In this document: piece by piece, positions 15,485-23,324 of the stretch
How positions within the stretch are numbered: position 1 is the stretch's first letter
How the letters are laid out: each line of letters starts with the position of its first letter
NCBI GenBank assembly: GCA_046329555.1
Contig: JAXLUK010000001.1
Span: 620,001-684,000, forward strand
Reading direction: 5' to 3'
Length of the DNA: 64,000 nt
Origin: UBA1941 sp046329555
Lineage (GTDB): Bacteria; Bacteroidota; Bacteroidia; Chitinophagales; LD1
The notes under the pieces: generated by a model
Database searches by the model: none
The model's input: only the letters and a program-made list of their open reading frames with translations
Told to the model about the DNA's origin: nothing
Program-made: the position numbers and the translations under genes

Positions 15485-16117
15485 TTATGGCATATCCTGT
15501 GGCAACTGATTGGGCTTAGCATAGGTTAGGCGCGTTATTCGGCTGGTGGTATGGTAGCTGTCTAGCCCCGCCGATGTAATGGTTGCTGCGGCTTCCAAAT
15601 CAATGGTACCATCGGCTAACAAGCAAGCTGGCGGCACAAAGACTTCCACCACTTTTCCGATTACTAAGGTTGTGCCGTTAATTTTCAATTCATGCGATTC
15701 TACCAGCGATAAGCCGTACTTGATTACACTTTCGCTCACATAGGGCGCGGGCAACAGCGCGTGATATTCGGGCGTTAATCCGGTTGCGTCAAATTCAGAA
15801 ACCTCTGGCGCATACCGCGCTGAGGTTTGATGCGCCTGTTTGACTACGGCAGGATGAATATGATTGATGGTAAAACATCCGGTTTCCAAAATGTTTTGCA
15901 AGCTGTGCCTGCCGCCTGGCCGGCTCACGATACCAATCAGCGCAGGATTTGAACCCAGGTGCGTGACTGAACTAAAAATCGACAAATTGCTTTGACCACT
16001 GGCGGCCACCGTGCCAATGAGCGAAACACTTTTAAAACCACTGAGCGAATTGATGAAGGCGGTGCGCCTTCTTTTCTCCATCGCTACAATATCATCATTA
16101 GTAAAATAACCACTCAT
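15485..16117 (-). CDS. flavin reductase-like FMN-binding protein
   Basis: This 210-aa protein of the flavin reductase-like domain family would bind FMN and reduce flavins or protect substrates using NAD(P)H. Visible family features are SLIGTVAASGQSNLSIFSSV (about 32-51, the region contacting FMN phosphate), PALIGIVSRP (about 58-67), the NILETGCFTINHI strand (about 75-87) and HELKINGTTLVIGKVVEV in the second barrel half. The length is normal for the clade. It is monocistronic, with its start followed upstream by a short gap to the divergent DUF4126 gene. The substrate is not predictable. Confidence 0.8.
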   Translation of the reverse strand: MSGYFTNDDIVAMEKRRRTAFINSLSGFKSVSLIGTVAASGQSNLSIFSSVTHLGSNPALIGIVSRPGGRHSLQNILETGCFTINHIHPAVVKQAHQTSARYAPEVSEFDATGLTPEYHALLPAPYVSESVIKYGLSLVESHELKINGTTLVIGKVVEVFVPPACLLADGTIDLEAAATITSAGLDSYHTTSRITRLTYAKPNQLPQDMP

Positions 16118-16270
16118 GGCTTCTCCAACAAATCACGGCGCAATAGGTTCAGGGTATTGCATGGTTCGCAAACAAGTCCCTACCTAGGTACATCCGATGA
16201 TGAAGAACATTTGCTGCCCGAATGGTAAGCGCTTCATGGGATATCGCCGCACTTCTTTATCTTCACCATA

Positions 16271-16852
16271 ATGGAAAACTGGGGGGAACTGTTGCTGGGA
16301 TTGACGTTGGGACTTGGCCTTAGCGCATGCTGCGGCTTTCGTGTTTTTATTCCGCTGCTGGTAGCGGCTGTGGCCACTAAGCTGCACTTGCTACCCGTGG
16401 CAGCTAATTTTAGCTGGCTGGGTTCGTGGCTCGCTATTATTTGTTTTGGCACGGCCGCCATTGCCGAAGTGATGGCGTACTATGTGCCAGTAGTAGATCA
16501 TGTGTTAGATGTGATTGCTGCGCCCGCTGCCATGATTGCGGGCACGGTGCTGAGTGCGGCCACTTTGGTGCATCTTGATCCGGCCTGGCAGTGGATTCTG
16601 GCGCTGATGGTAGGCGGCGGCAGCGCCGGATTGATTCAGGCGGGAACAGGACTGCTGCGATTTGGCTCGGCAAAAACTACTGCGGGATTGGGTAATCCGG
16701 TGGTGGCCACCGCCGAGAATGTTGCCGCTGGTGTGGGGGCTATTGCCACCTTGCTGGCGCCGGCCGTAATGGCAATTGTGGTGGTGCTGCTATTGCTCCT
16801 GATTATTGGCGGTATCAACCGCTTCTTCTTCAAAAAGAAAACTACGTGGTGA
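16271..16852 (+). CDS. DUF4126 domain membrane protein
   Basis: This is a 193-aa integral membrane protein with about five or six hydrophobic helices. The N-terminus LLLGLTLGLGLSACCGFRVFIPLL and the VDHVLDVIAAPAAMIAG segment are typical of DUF4126. The tail is basic (RFFFKKKTTW) and likely cytoplasmic. Genes of this family are widespread but uncharacterised. It converges on the SRAP gene, whose stop lies immediately at 16853. Confidence 0.8.
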   Translation: MENWGELLLGLTLGLGLSACCGFRVFIPLLVAAVATKLHLLPVAANFSWLGSWLAIICFGTAAIAEVMAYYVPVVDHVLDVIAAPAAMIAGTVLSAATLVHLDPAWQWILALMVGGGSAGLIQAGTGLLRFGSAKTTAGLGNPVVATAENVAAGVGAIATLLAPAVMAIVVVLLLLLIIGGINRFFFKKKTTW

Positions 16853-17578
16853 TTACAACAGCAAGCGGCCTTGTTCGGCCGACAGCTCTGGATACATCAA
16901 GGGCTGTAGTACTTCCGGCACGTTGGTAGGCTGCTGGCGCGAGGTGATGAGCGGTGAAATGGTATAAGCCCGCATTTTTTCATGGGCATAAGGCTGCATC
17001 AGTTTTTCGATATCGCTATGGGTTAACATCGGGTTGAGCCACGTGGCTTCAGTTGACGTGGGCAAGATGAAAGGCATGCGCTTTTTGGTGTTGTGAATTT
17101 CAGCCATCAGGGCATTGGCTTCGGTGGTTAGAATGGAAAAGCCGCGATGGGCGATGCCGTTGGTGTCTTTCCATTCCGTGTACAACCCTCCAAAATAGAA
17201 ATAGCGATCGTACTGCGGCTGCGCATCATCTTTTACGGAAATGAAGTAGGGAATCTTTTTTCGTTTGACGGCCCGCCACTCAAAAAAACCCGTGGCTTCA
17301 ATCAGGCAACGGTGCGTAAGAATGGCCTGATGATAAGCGGGACGTTCAAAAACAGTTTCGGCGCGCGCATTGAGTTGATTGTAATTACCCGGAAAATCGC
17401 CCCACGCCATCATTTGCACCAGGTGCGGCGCTTGCTGGGTGATGACAGGCATGGCGGGATGGGTAAAGCCGTTGGCATGATAGATGGTGCCGTTGTAATC
17501 AGGTGCAGTTTCCGCGCCTATTTCGCGCTGCTTTGCGGCATCGTGTTTTTGCCGTTTGTTGGAATAATGGTAGCACAT
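16853..17578 (-). CDS. SOS response-associated peptidase (SRAP/YedK/HMCES family)
   Basis: This 241-aa SRAP protein would form a covalent link to abasic sites in single-stranded DNA through Cys2, shielding forks from error-prone repair. The required features are present: Cys2 right after the start Met, NARAET (about 70-75), GFFEW (about 97-101) and the His in MAEIHNTKKRMPFIL (about 157-171). It follows the priA stop by only 3 nt, so it is probably co-transcribed with priA. That fits a shared role at stalled replication forks. Confidence 0.9.
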   Translation of the reverse strand: MCYHYSNKRQKHDAAKQREIGAETAPDYNGTIYHANGFTHPAMPVITQQAPHLVQMMAWGDFPGNYNQLNARAETVFERPAYHQAILTHRCLIEATGFFEWRAVKRKKIPYFISVKDDAQPQYDRYFYFGGLYTEWKDTNGIAHRGFSILTTEANALMAEIHNTKKRMPFILPTSTEATWLNPMLTHSDIEKLMQPYAHEKMRAYTISPLITSRQQPTNVPEVLQPLMYPELSAEQGRLLL

Positions 17579-17581
17579 AAT

Positions 17582-20029
17582 TTAAGGATCTACATTCACG
17601 GCCACCACCACCGAGCGCAATTCGCGCTCGGCCCTGAGCTGATCAATAAATTGCTGAATTTTGATTTTTATTTCCGGCAAACCCGCGCCACCATTGGTTT
17701 TCAGCAACAGCTCACGCAAGTAAATATTATTCAATTTAGAAATCATGGGTTTGGAAGGACCCAATACTTCGAATAGTTTCAACCCTTTCAAATGATTAGC
17801 CAGATAGAGGGCCGCCTTTTCCACCTGCTGCACTTCGCGATGTTTTAGCGTAATCTGAATCATGCGCGTAAATGGCGGATAGGCAAACCGATGCCGCTCA
17901 TTCATTTCCGTTTTATAAAAACTGTCGAAATCGTGTTGGATTACTTGCCTGATGACGGCGTGTTCAGGATTAGCCGTTTGCACTACCACGGTGCCGCGCG
18001 TGTTACGCCTGCCTGCCCTACCGCCTACCTGCGTCATCAACTGAAATGCGCGCTCATGTGCCCGGAATCCGGGGAAGAACAGCGCCTGATCGGCGTTGAT
18101 GATACCCACTAACGACACATGATCGAAATCGAGTCCTTTAGTAACCATTTGCGTGCCCACCAGGATATCGATTTCGCGATTTTCAAAGGAGGCGATTACT
18201 TGCTGGTGACCATCTTTTGAGCGGGTGGTATCTAAATCTAAACGGCCTACGCGCGCCTCAGGGAATAACTGCGCAATTTCTTCTTCAATTTTTTCTGTAC
18301 CACTGCCTACGATGTCCAAGTCGATAGTACCGCAACTTTTGCAGGCGGGCGCCGTTTTTTCCTGATAGCCACAATAATGGCACAGCAAGCGATCCTGAAA
18401 TTTATGATAGGTGAGACTCACATCGCAGCGCTTGCATTTATAGGTGTAACCGCAGGTGCGGCACTGCTGATATTGGGAAAAGCCGCGGCGGTTGATGAAC
18501 AGAATGGCTTGTTCTTTTTTTTGCAAGGCTTCGCGGATATGGATGGTCAGTGTTTCTGTAAACACGCCATGCATGGCCATTTTCTTGCGTTCGCGCTTCA
18601 CATCTTCCACTAAAAATTCAGGCAACAGCACCTCGCCGTAGCGCCTGGTCATGGTGACCAAACCATACTTTCCTTTTTCTGCATTGTAAAAAGATTCAAG
18701 CGAAGGGGTGGCTGAGCCCAGGATGACGCGCGCACCGAATTGCGAGGCCAGCACGATGGCGCTGTCGCGCGCGTGATAGCGCGGTGCCGGATCGTATTGC
18801 TTGTAAGAAGCATCGTGTTCTTCGTCAATAATAATCAAACCCAAATCAGCATACGGCAGGAAGACGCCACTGCGTGCTGCAACCACCAGCTTGTAGGCAC
18901 CAGCGCGCACTTTGTTCCAAATTTCAACGCGTTCGTACTGGTTAAACTTGGAATGATAAATCCCGATATTATCGCCAAAGTGCTTTCGCAGCCGATTGAT
19001 GATTTGCGCGGTGAGCGCAATTTCAGGCAACATGTACAGCACTTGTTTACCGGAAGCGATGGCCTTGGCCATTAGCTCCATATACACCTGTGTTTTCCCA
19101 CTGGCGGTAACGCCGTGCAGCAGCACTACTTTACCGGATTCATGCAAATTGCTGATTGCCGTAATGGCCTGTTGTTGTTCTTCACTCAAGGGTGGTGTTT
19201 CTATTTCTTCACCCTGAATGACGCCCAATCGCGAAACTTCCGCTTTATATTCTGTAAACACGCCTTTTTCTACCAGCCGTTTCAACACCGAAGCGTCGGC
19301 GCCGCTGATTTTGAGCAATTCACTTTTTTTGATGAATCGCGCATTTTTTCCCAACTGTATAAAAGCCAACAATAGTTCCACCTGTTTTTTTGCGCGTTGC
19401 AATTCATCAAACAACGCCTCCATATTGGCCTCGTTGCGGTAGGTATCGTTGAGGCGCACAAAAGTTTCCAGTCGCGGTTTGTAGCGCGTTATTAATTCTT
19501 CTGCCGAATACGCCATACCCAGATTGAACAAGGTTTTCAGCAGCGGGTAAACATTCCTTTTATGTAACAGGTCCTGCACCTGCGGAACGGTGATTTGCCG
19601 CTGTGCGCGCAAGGCCTGAACGATCATGAACTCATCATCAGAAAGTCCTTCATAATCGCCTTCATAACCATCGTTCCATACAATCTGCGTTTCACTGGAC
19701 AGCTTCAAACCGGCAGGCAGCGCGGCATTCAGCACTTCTCCTTCCGTACACATATAATACGCCGCCATCCATTTCCAGAAAGCCAGTTGATGCGAGGTAA
19801 CGATGGCCTCTTCATCGGCCAGCGACTCAATCAGCTTAGGTTCTACAGCGGGTTTTTGGTGGTGGATACGCTGTACAATAGCGGTGTAAAATTTCTGTTT
19901 ACCGAATTGCACAATGACCCGCTGTCCTACCCGTACAAATTCTACCAGATCAAATGGAACGGCATAGGTATACGCCTGTGGCAATGCCAGCGGCAGCAAC
20001 ACATCAACATAAGTAACCTGACCCAACAT
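17582..20029 (-). CDS. priA: primosomal protein N' (replication restart helicase PriA)
   Basis: PriA is the 3'-5' superfamily 2 helicase that reloads the replisome at stalled forks. I use the ATG at 20029 (MLGQVTYVDVLLPLALPQAY), giving 815 aa; the frame extends 9 codons upstream without homology. Order: N-terminal 3'BD and winged-helix part (1-280), Walker A GVTASGKT (about 306), DEEH box (about 400), zinc-binding region with four CxxC pairs (CRTC, CKRC, CHYC, CKSC; about 520-566), helicase C-lobe and C-terminal domain. The SRAP gene follows. A TAAGTTTG box lies about 25 nt upstream. Confidence 0.95.
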   Translation of the reverse strand: MLGQVTYVDVLLPLALPQAYTYAVPFDLVEFVRVGQRVIVQFGKQKFYTAIVQRIHHQKPAVEPKLIESLADEEAIVTSHQLAFWKWMAAYYMCTEGEVLNAALPAGLKLSSETQIVWNDGYEGDYEGLSDDEFMIVQALRAQRQITVPQVQDLLHKRNVYPLLKTLFNLGMAYSAEELITRYKPRLETFVRLNDTYRNEANMEALFDELQRAKKQVELLLAFIQLGKNARFIKKSELLKISGADASVLKRLVEKGVFTEYKAEVSRLGVIQGEEIETPPLSEEQQQAITAISNLHESGKVVLLHGVTASGKTQVYMELMAKAIASGKQVLYMLPEIALTAQIINRLRKHFGDNIGIYHSKFNQYERVEIWNKVRAGAYKLVVAARSGVFLPYADLGLIIIDEEHDASYKQYDPAPRYHARDSAIVLASQFGARVILGSATPSLESFYNAEKGKYGLVTMTRRYGEVLLPEFLVEDVKRERKKMAMHGVFTETLTIHIREALQKKEQAILFINRRGFSQYQQCRTCGYTYKCKRCDVSLTYHKFQDRLLCHYCGYQEKTAPACKSCGTIDLDIVGSGTEKIEEEIAQLFPEARVGRLDLDTTRSKDGHQQVIASFENREIDILVGTQMVTKGLDFDHVSLVGIINADQALFFPGFRAHERAFQLMTQVGGRAGRRNTRGTVVVQTANPEHAVIRQVIQHDFDSFYKTEMNERHRFAYPPFTRMIQITLKHREVQQVEKAALYLANHLKGLKLFEVLGPSKPMISKLNNIYLRELLLKTNGGAGLPEIKIKIQQFIDQLRAERELRSVVVAVNVDP

Positions 20030-20053
20030 GATAACTTGATTAAGGTGAAGCCA

Positions 20054-20061
20054 CAAACTTA
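20054..20061 (-). promoter_or_regulatory. -7 promoter box of priA
   Basis: TAAGTTTG on the minus strand matches TAnnTTTG and sits 24 nt before the priA ATG at 20029. No clear TTG is visible at the -33 distance. Confidence 0.4.
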
Positions 20062-20091
20062 GCGATTAGCGGCACTCCACGAAGCAGAGAA

Positions 20092-20493
20092 TTAGTGGCT
20101 ATCTTCTTCAGCAAATTGCCACAGAGCCCGGATGATACGCGCCAGTATGCTGACGATAAGATAAAAGCCAACTACACTTTTCAGCATAAGGATATATTCG
20201 GGAAAGGCCTGAATACTACTGCCCGAGATGAAACGCGCCACCAGCAATAGCACAATCAAGAGCAAGAGGAACAACGCCCATGAAGGCAGGGTGTACCAAA
20301 GAAAGCTAGGATGGAAAACTGATACCAGCGCATTCAGCAGGCAATAAAATACGATACCCAGGAAAGCTCCGGCAAATTCATAACCGCCATGCGGCACGGC
20401 GGCATGCGCGATTCCCGCTGCTATGAGTCCGATAAGCAGACAAGCTAACCATTGCCACCAAGGCATGAAGCGCTGCAGGCGATTTTCTACCAT
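20092..20493 (-). CDS. hypothetical four-helix membrane protein
   Basis: This 133-aa protein has about four transmembrane helices (about 13-32, 40-60, 68-88, 103-125) and no conserved catalytic residues. Its layout and short motifs (FYCLLNALVSVFHPSF, then FISGSSI) resemble the 148-aa protein at 38,864-39,310 (FYVMFNPWLCLL, then LLTGLSPI), so the two look like distant paralogues. It lies upstream of priA on the same strand, separated from it by 62 nt. The function is unknown. Confidence 0.65.
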   Translation of the reverse strand: MVENRLQRFMPWWQWLACLLIGLIAAGIAHAAVPHGGYEFAGAFLGIVFYCLLNALVSVFHPSFLWYTLPSWALFLLLLIVLLLVARFISGSSIQAFPEYILMLKSVVGFYLIVSILARIIRALWQFAEEDSH

Positions 20494-20736
20494 TTGACGA
20501 AAGTATCATTTAAGGGCGCCTCCCACAACCCCGGAGGCCTTAGTGATAAAGTAAATTGTGGTGGCGTGACGATACGCTGAATGCGGGCCGCAGCAAGTGC
20601 TAATCTGCTCTGCCGCATGGGCGTATGTTCTAAATATATCATTTGGTTTCAGTGATTAATTTTTTTTTGCCGCGTTATTCATTTCAAATTAGATTTTTCT
20701 GACAGCTTAGTAAGCGGGGATTTAGCATATTCGCTC

Positions 20737-21993
20737 ATGCCTTATTTTCAGGAAATATTGACCTTGATAGCCTGCGCGGTTTTGTTTTGGGTAGGCTGGA
20801 AGCGACGCTCGTTAACCGTTTCTATTTTCATTGGTATGGCCATTGGCATTTTGGTTGGCTACACCTTTCCATCAACAGGTATTGAGCTAAAATTGTTTAG
20901 CGATATTTTTCTACGGCTGGTGAAATGCATTATTGCGCCCTTGCTGATTGGCACCCTGGTAGTGGGCATTGCCGGTCATTCCAATTTGAAGCAAATCGGG
21001 CGCATGGGTTTGAAGGCTATTATATATTTTGAAGTGGTAACCACCATGGCCTTGTTCATTGGGCTAGGCGCTATCAATCTTTCCAAAGCAGGGTCAGGGA
21101 TTGTTCGTCCGGCTTCCATTGAAATGCCAGATGCGTTAAAGAAGGCCACGGAAAAACATTTTGATATCCGCGAGATATTCCCGGAGAATTTCGCCCGCGC
21201 CATTGCAGAGGGCAATGTTTTACAGATTGTCTGTTTCGCTATTTTATTCGGTATTGCGCTATCGATGATTGAGCAGCACCACCGCGACCGCATGCTGCAT
21301 TTTTTTGAGATTTTAAACGAAGTGATGTTTCGTTTTACTACGCTGGTGATGTATTTGGCGCCGGTGGCTGTTGGAGGCGCGTTGGCATTCACGGTGGGTA
21401 CCATGGGGTTGGGCATTTTCAAAAATTTCGGATTATTGATTATTACGCTGCTGGGTGCTCTGGTGGTTTTTTGTGGTGCCGTATTGTGGCCGGTGATGTG
21501 GTGGTTTGGCATTGCACCGCGGGCGTTTATTCACGCTATTCGCGAGCCACTAAGCGTGGCATTTGCTACGGCCAGTTCAGATGCTGCGCTGCCCAAGGCC
21601 ATGCGCGCGCTCGATCAATATGGCGTTCCGAAGAAAGTGTATTCGTTTATTCTTCCGGTGGGTTATAGTTTCAATTTGGATGGTACCACGTTGTATTTAT
21701 CGCTGGCGGTCATTTTTGTTGCTCAGGCAGGCGGCGTTGACCTTTCGCTATCGCAGCAATTGTACATTATGCTCACGCTGATGCTTTCCAGCAAGGGGGT
21801 AGCCGGAGTGGCAAAAGCTTCTTTTGTGATTTTATACGGAACTGTGGCGATGTTTCATTTGCCCGAATGGCCTGTGTTTCTGGTGTTTGCCGCGGATGCG
21901 GTAATGGATATGGCGCGCACTACAGTGAATGTTTTCGGGAATTGTTTGGCGGCTGCGGTGATTGCCAAGAGCGAAGAGCGTCATATTTCGTGA
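20737..21993 (+). CDS. dicarboxylate/amino acid:cation symporter (DAACS family)
   Basis: This 418-aa secondary transporter takes up acidic amino acids or C4-dicarboxylates with Na+ or H+. Eight hydrophobic helices plus re-entrant loops are apparent. Hairpin HP1 carries FATASSDAALPKAM (about 272-285, the Ser-rich motif). TM7 has the NxDGT-type motif FNLDGTTLY (about 310-318). HP2 has MLSSKGVAGV and TM8 has DAVMDMARTTVNVFGN, where the Asp and Asn bind substrate and cation. The length is as expected. It is alone on the plus strand; the substrate (glutamate, aspartate or succinate) cannot be told from the sequence. Confidence 0.9.
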   Translation: MPYFQEILTLIACAVLFWVGWKRRSLTVSIFIGMAIGILVGYTFPSTGIELKLFSDIFLRLVKCIIAPLLIGTLVVGIAGHSNLKQIGRMGLKAIIYFEVVTTMALFIGLGAINLSKAGSGIVRPASIEMPDALKKATEKHFDIREIFPENFARAIAEGNVLQIVCFAILFGIALSMIEQHHRDRMLHFFEILNEVMFRFTTLVMYLAPVAVGGALAFTVGTMGLGIFKNFGLLIITLLGALVVFCGAVLWPVMWWFGIAPRAFIHAIREPLSVAFATASSDAALPKAMRALDQYGVPKKVYSFILPVGYSFNLDGTTLYLSLAVIFVAQAGGVDLSLSQQLYIMLTLMLSSKGVAGVAKASFVILYGTVAMFHLPEWPVFLVFAADAVMDMARTTVNVFGNCLAAAVIAKSEERHIS

Positions 21994-22097
21994 GCGCGAA
22001 GCGCGTTAATTAGTTTAAAGATAAAGGCCGGGCTGACGATTACGGCTTGGCATTCCCCAAAAAAATTCTTTCTTCGCGGCAAAATTGAAAAAACGCG

Positions 22098-22319
22098 ATG
22101 TTTTGGACACTCGAATTAGCGTCTTATCTGGAAGATGCACCATGGCCGGCCACTAAGGACGATTTAATCGATTACGCCATACGCTCAGGTGCGCCTGTAG
22201 AGGTGATTGAAAACCTGCAGGAGCTGGAAGATGATATGGAGATGTACGAAGGCATTGAAGATATCTGGCCTGACTATCCCACCAAGGAGGATTTCTTTTT
22301 CAACGAAGAGGAATACTAG
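22098..22319 (+). CDS. DUF2795 domain protein
   Basis: This acidic protein of 73 aa matches the DUF2795 pattern: LELASYLEDAPWPATKDDLI (about 4-23), then YAIRSGAPVEVIENLQEL (about 26-43). It has a strongly acidic tail (YPTKEDFFFNEEEY). It is common and conserved across Bacteroidota, usually near tRNA genes, but of unknown role. Two Arg tRNA genes follow 24 nt downstream and could be transcribed from the same region. Confidence 0.8.
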   Translation: MFWTLELASYLEDAPWPATKDDLIDYAIRSGAPVEVIENLQELEDDMEMYEGIEDIWPDYPTKEDFFFNEEEY

Positions 22320-22343
22320 ATTATCTTTATCCAAAGAACGTGG

Positions 22344-22415
22344 CGCCCCTTAGTTCAATGGATAGAACGGAAGTTTCCTAAACTTTAAATGCAGGTTCGA
22401 TTCCTGCAGGGGCGA
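22344..22415 (+). tRNA. tRNA-Arg (anticodon CCT)
   Basis: The full cloverleaf is visible: acceptor CGCCCCT/AGGGGCG, D-arm GTTC/GAAC, anticodon arm GAAGT-TTCCTAA-ACTTT with anticodon CCT (codon AGG), T-arm GCAGG-TTCGATT-CCTGC, discriminator A. CCA is not encoded. A TATCTTTA box at 22,322-22,329 may be the -7 element. Confidence 0.92.
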
Positions 22416-22426
22416 CTAGCCATTCT

Positions 22427-22497
22427 GGCACCTTAGTTTAATGGAAAAACGGGGGTTTCCGGAGCCTCTGATAGTGGTTCGATTCCACTAGGTGCTA
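22427..22497 (+). tRNA. tRNA-Arg (anticodon CCG)
   Basis: The cloverleaf has acceptor GGCACCT/AGGTGCT (first pair G-U), D-arm GTTT/AAAC, anticodon arm GGGGT-TTCCGGA-GCCTC with anticodon CCG (codon CGG), T-arm AGTGG-TTCGATT-CCACT, and discriminator A. CCA is not encoded. It lies 11 nt after the first Arg tRNA and shares its transcript and terminator. Confidence 0.92.
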
Positions 22498-22500
22498 CTA

Positions 22501-22528
22501 AAAGGACAGCGATGCTGTCCTTTTTTTT
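22501..22528 (+). terminator. intrinsic terminator of the tRNA-Arg pair
   Basis: AAAGGACAGC-GAT-GCTGTCCTTT forms a 10-bp stem directly followed by more T (to 22,528). In the reverse direction it also lies at the 3' end of the convergent Lrp gene (stop at 22,530). Confidence 0.9.
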
Positions 22529-22529
22529 A

Positions 22530-23006
22530 TCACACACTAATTTTCAGCGGCCGGGAAAAGCTTTCTTCCAGACTGATTAAAGTTTCAGTTCTGCTGATCC
22601 CCTCGATGGTTTGGATTTTATCGTGGAGCACTTTTCGCAGATGATCGGTATCGCGGCAAACGATGCGCAGGAACAGGCTGTAATTGCCCGTAGTGTAATG
22701 GCATGAAATTACTTCATCGATTCGTTTCAATTCGCGCACCACCACATCGTAGCGATCGCTTCGCACCAGGTATACCCCGATAAAGGCGGTGATATCCCAA
22801 CCCAATTGCTTAAAATCTACCTGTAACTGCGGCGGCCGGGCAATACCTGCGGCTTCCATCTTGCGCATGCGTACATGAATGGTTCCCGTGGAAACACCCA
22901 GTTTACGGGCAATGGTGCTGTAGGGCATATTTGCGTTTGTCAGCAATTGGTTCAGAATCTTCACATCCTGATTATCGATTTTATAATTTTCCATATCAAT
23001 ATTCAT
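22530..23006 (-). CDS. Lrp/AsnC-family transcriptional regulator
   Basis: This is a 158-aa one-component regulator. The N-terminal AsnC-type helix-turn-helix spans about 8-52 (NQDVKILNQLLTNANMPYS, then IARKLGVSTGTIHVRMRKM). The C-terminal RAM/ligand-binding domain (about 70-150) has DITAFIGVYLV, CHYTTGNYSLFLRI and ISRTETLISLEE. The family binds amino acids or related ligands and often represses itself. The start may be Met1 or Met5. The intergenic region upstream is very AT-rich, with a repeated TTTTTTATTAC, a possible operator. Confidence 0.9.
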   Translation of the reverse strand: MNIDMENYKIDNQDVKILNQLLTNANMPYSTIARKLGVSTGTIHVRMRKMEAAGIARPPQLQVDFKQLGWDITAFIGVYLVRSDRYDVVVRELKRIDEVISCHYTTGNYSLFLRIVCRDTDHLRKVLHDKIQTIEGISRTETLISLEESFSRPLKISV

Positions 23007-23095
23007 TATTTTTTATTCGTTTTATAATATTAATGCTTTTTTATTACTTTTTTTATTACAAATTATCGCTTTCATTACATTTCCTATACTTAGCG
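23007..23095. promoter_or_regulatory. AT-rich upstream region of the Lrp-type gene, possible operator
   Basis: TTTTTTATTAC occurs twice in tandem (about 23,037-23,059), next to a partly palindromic TTTTATAATATTAAT. Lrp-family proteins bind AT-rich bent DNA and often control their own gene. No binding site can be defined without experiment. Confidence 0.3.
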
Positions 23096-23107
23096 TAATT
23101 CGCCGGT

Positions 23108-23116
23108 TATCTTTGC
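23108..23116 (+). promoter_or_regulatory. -7 promoter box of the tRNA-like element
   Basis: TATCTTTG (within GGTTATCTTTGCATC) matches TAnnTTTG and lies about 9 nt before the first base of the tRNA-like fold at 23,125. The -33 region has TTAGCG rather than TTG. Confidence 0.5.
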
Positions 23117-23124
23117 ATCGTCAT

Positions 23125-23236
23125 TGTTGGGTGATGGAAACTTTTGGCAGACATGCCCTCCTGTCTCGGGGGTGGAGATTCCAGGATAAAGCGCAAGCCT
23201 AACTGCTCCGTGCAGGTTCGAACCCTGCCTCAACAG
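23125..23236 (+). tRNA. unusual 112-nt tRNA-like element with a 39-nt variable region
   Basis: A cloverleaf can be drawn by eye. Acceptor TGTTGGG (23,125-23,131) pairs with CTCAACA (23,229-23,235), followed by G at 23,236. T8-G9 precede a D-arm ATG/CAT with a class II (Leu-like) loop containing TTTTGGCAGA. The anticodon stem CCCTC/GGGGG encloses loop CTGTCTC, with T33 and formal anticodon GTC. The T-arm GCAGG-TTCGAAC-CCTGC is perfect. The variable region is about 39 nt (GGAG pairs with CTCC, plus CAG/CTG inside), far longer than in Leu, Ser or Tyr tRNAs, and unheard of for Asp, which GTC would imply. Position 37 is T, also atypical. A promoter box precedes it and a terminator follows. It is not a known tRNA to me: it may be a noncanonical tRNA or a regulatory RNA. 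Confidence 0.6.
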
Positions 23237-23275
23237 CTTCTTCATACCGGCTATAGGCCTTGGCTTATACCGTAT

Positions 23276-23324
23276 CCCCGCAATTTCTTAGGTTTACCTG
23301 ATGAATAAAGCGGGGATTTTTTTT
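23276..23324 (+). terminator. terminator/attenuator overlapping the start of the lipoprotein gene
   Basis: CCCCGC (23,276-23,281) pairs with GCGGGG (23,310-23,315). A small inner AGGT-TT-ACCT hairpin lies between them, and the 3' arm is followed by A then T8. The ATG of the lipoprotein gene (23,301) lies inside the loop, and the 3' arm and T-run encode its residues 4-8. The structure can end the tRNA-like transcript and attenuate the downstream operon. Confidence 0.55.

Noticed and set aside
15195..15529. Several 60-100 aa frames around the second 85-bp repeat
   Set aside because: The same frames are open at the first copy (11,673-11,903) because the DNA is repeated; there is no protein-like conservation.
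23125..23236. tRNA-Sec or a metabolite riboswitch
   Set aside because: The anticodon loop holds GTC rather than TCA and the acceptor is 7 bp, not the 8-bp tRNA-Sec form; no known riboswitch core is visible, and the T-arm is a perfect tRNA type.
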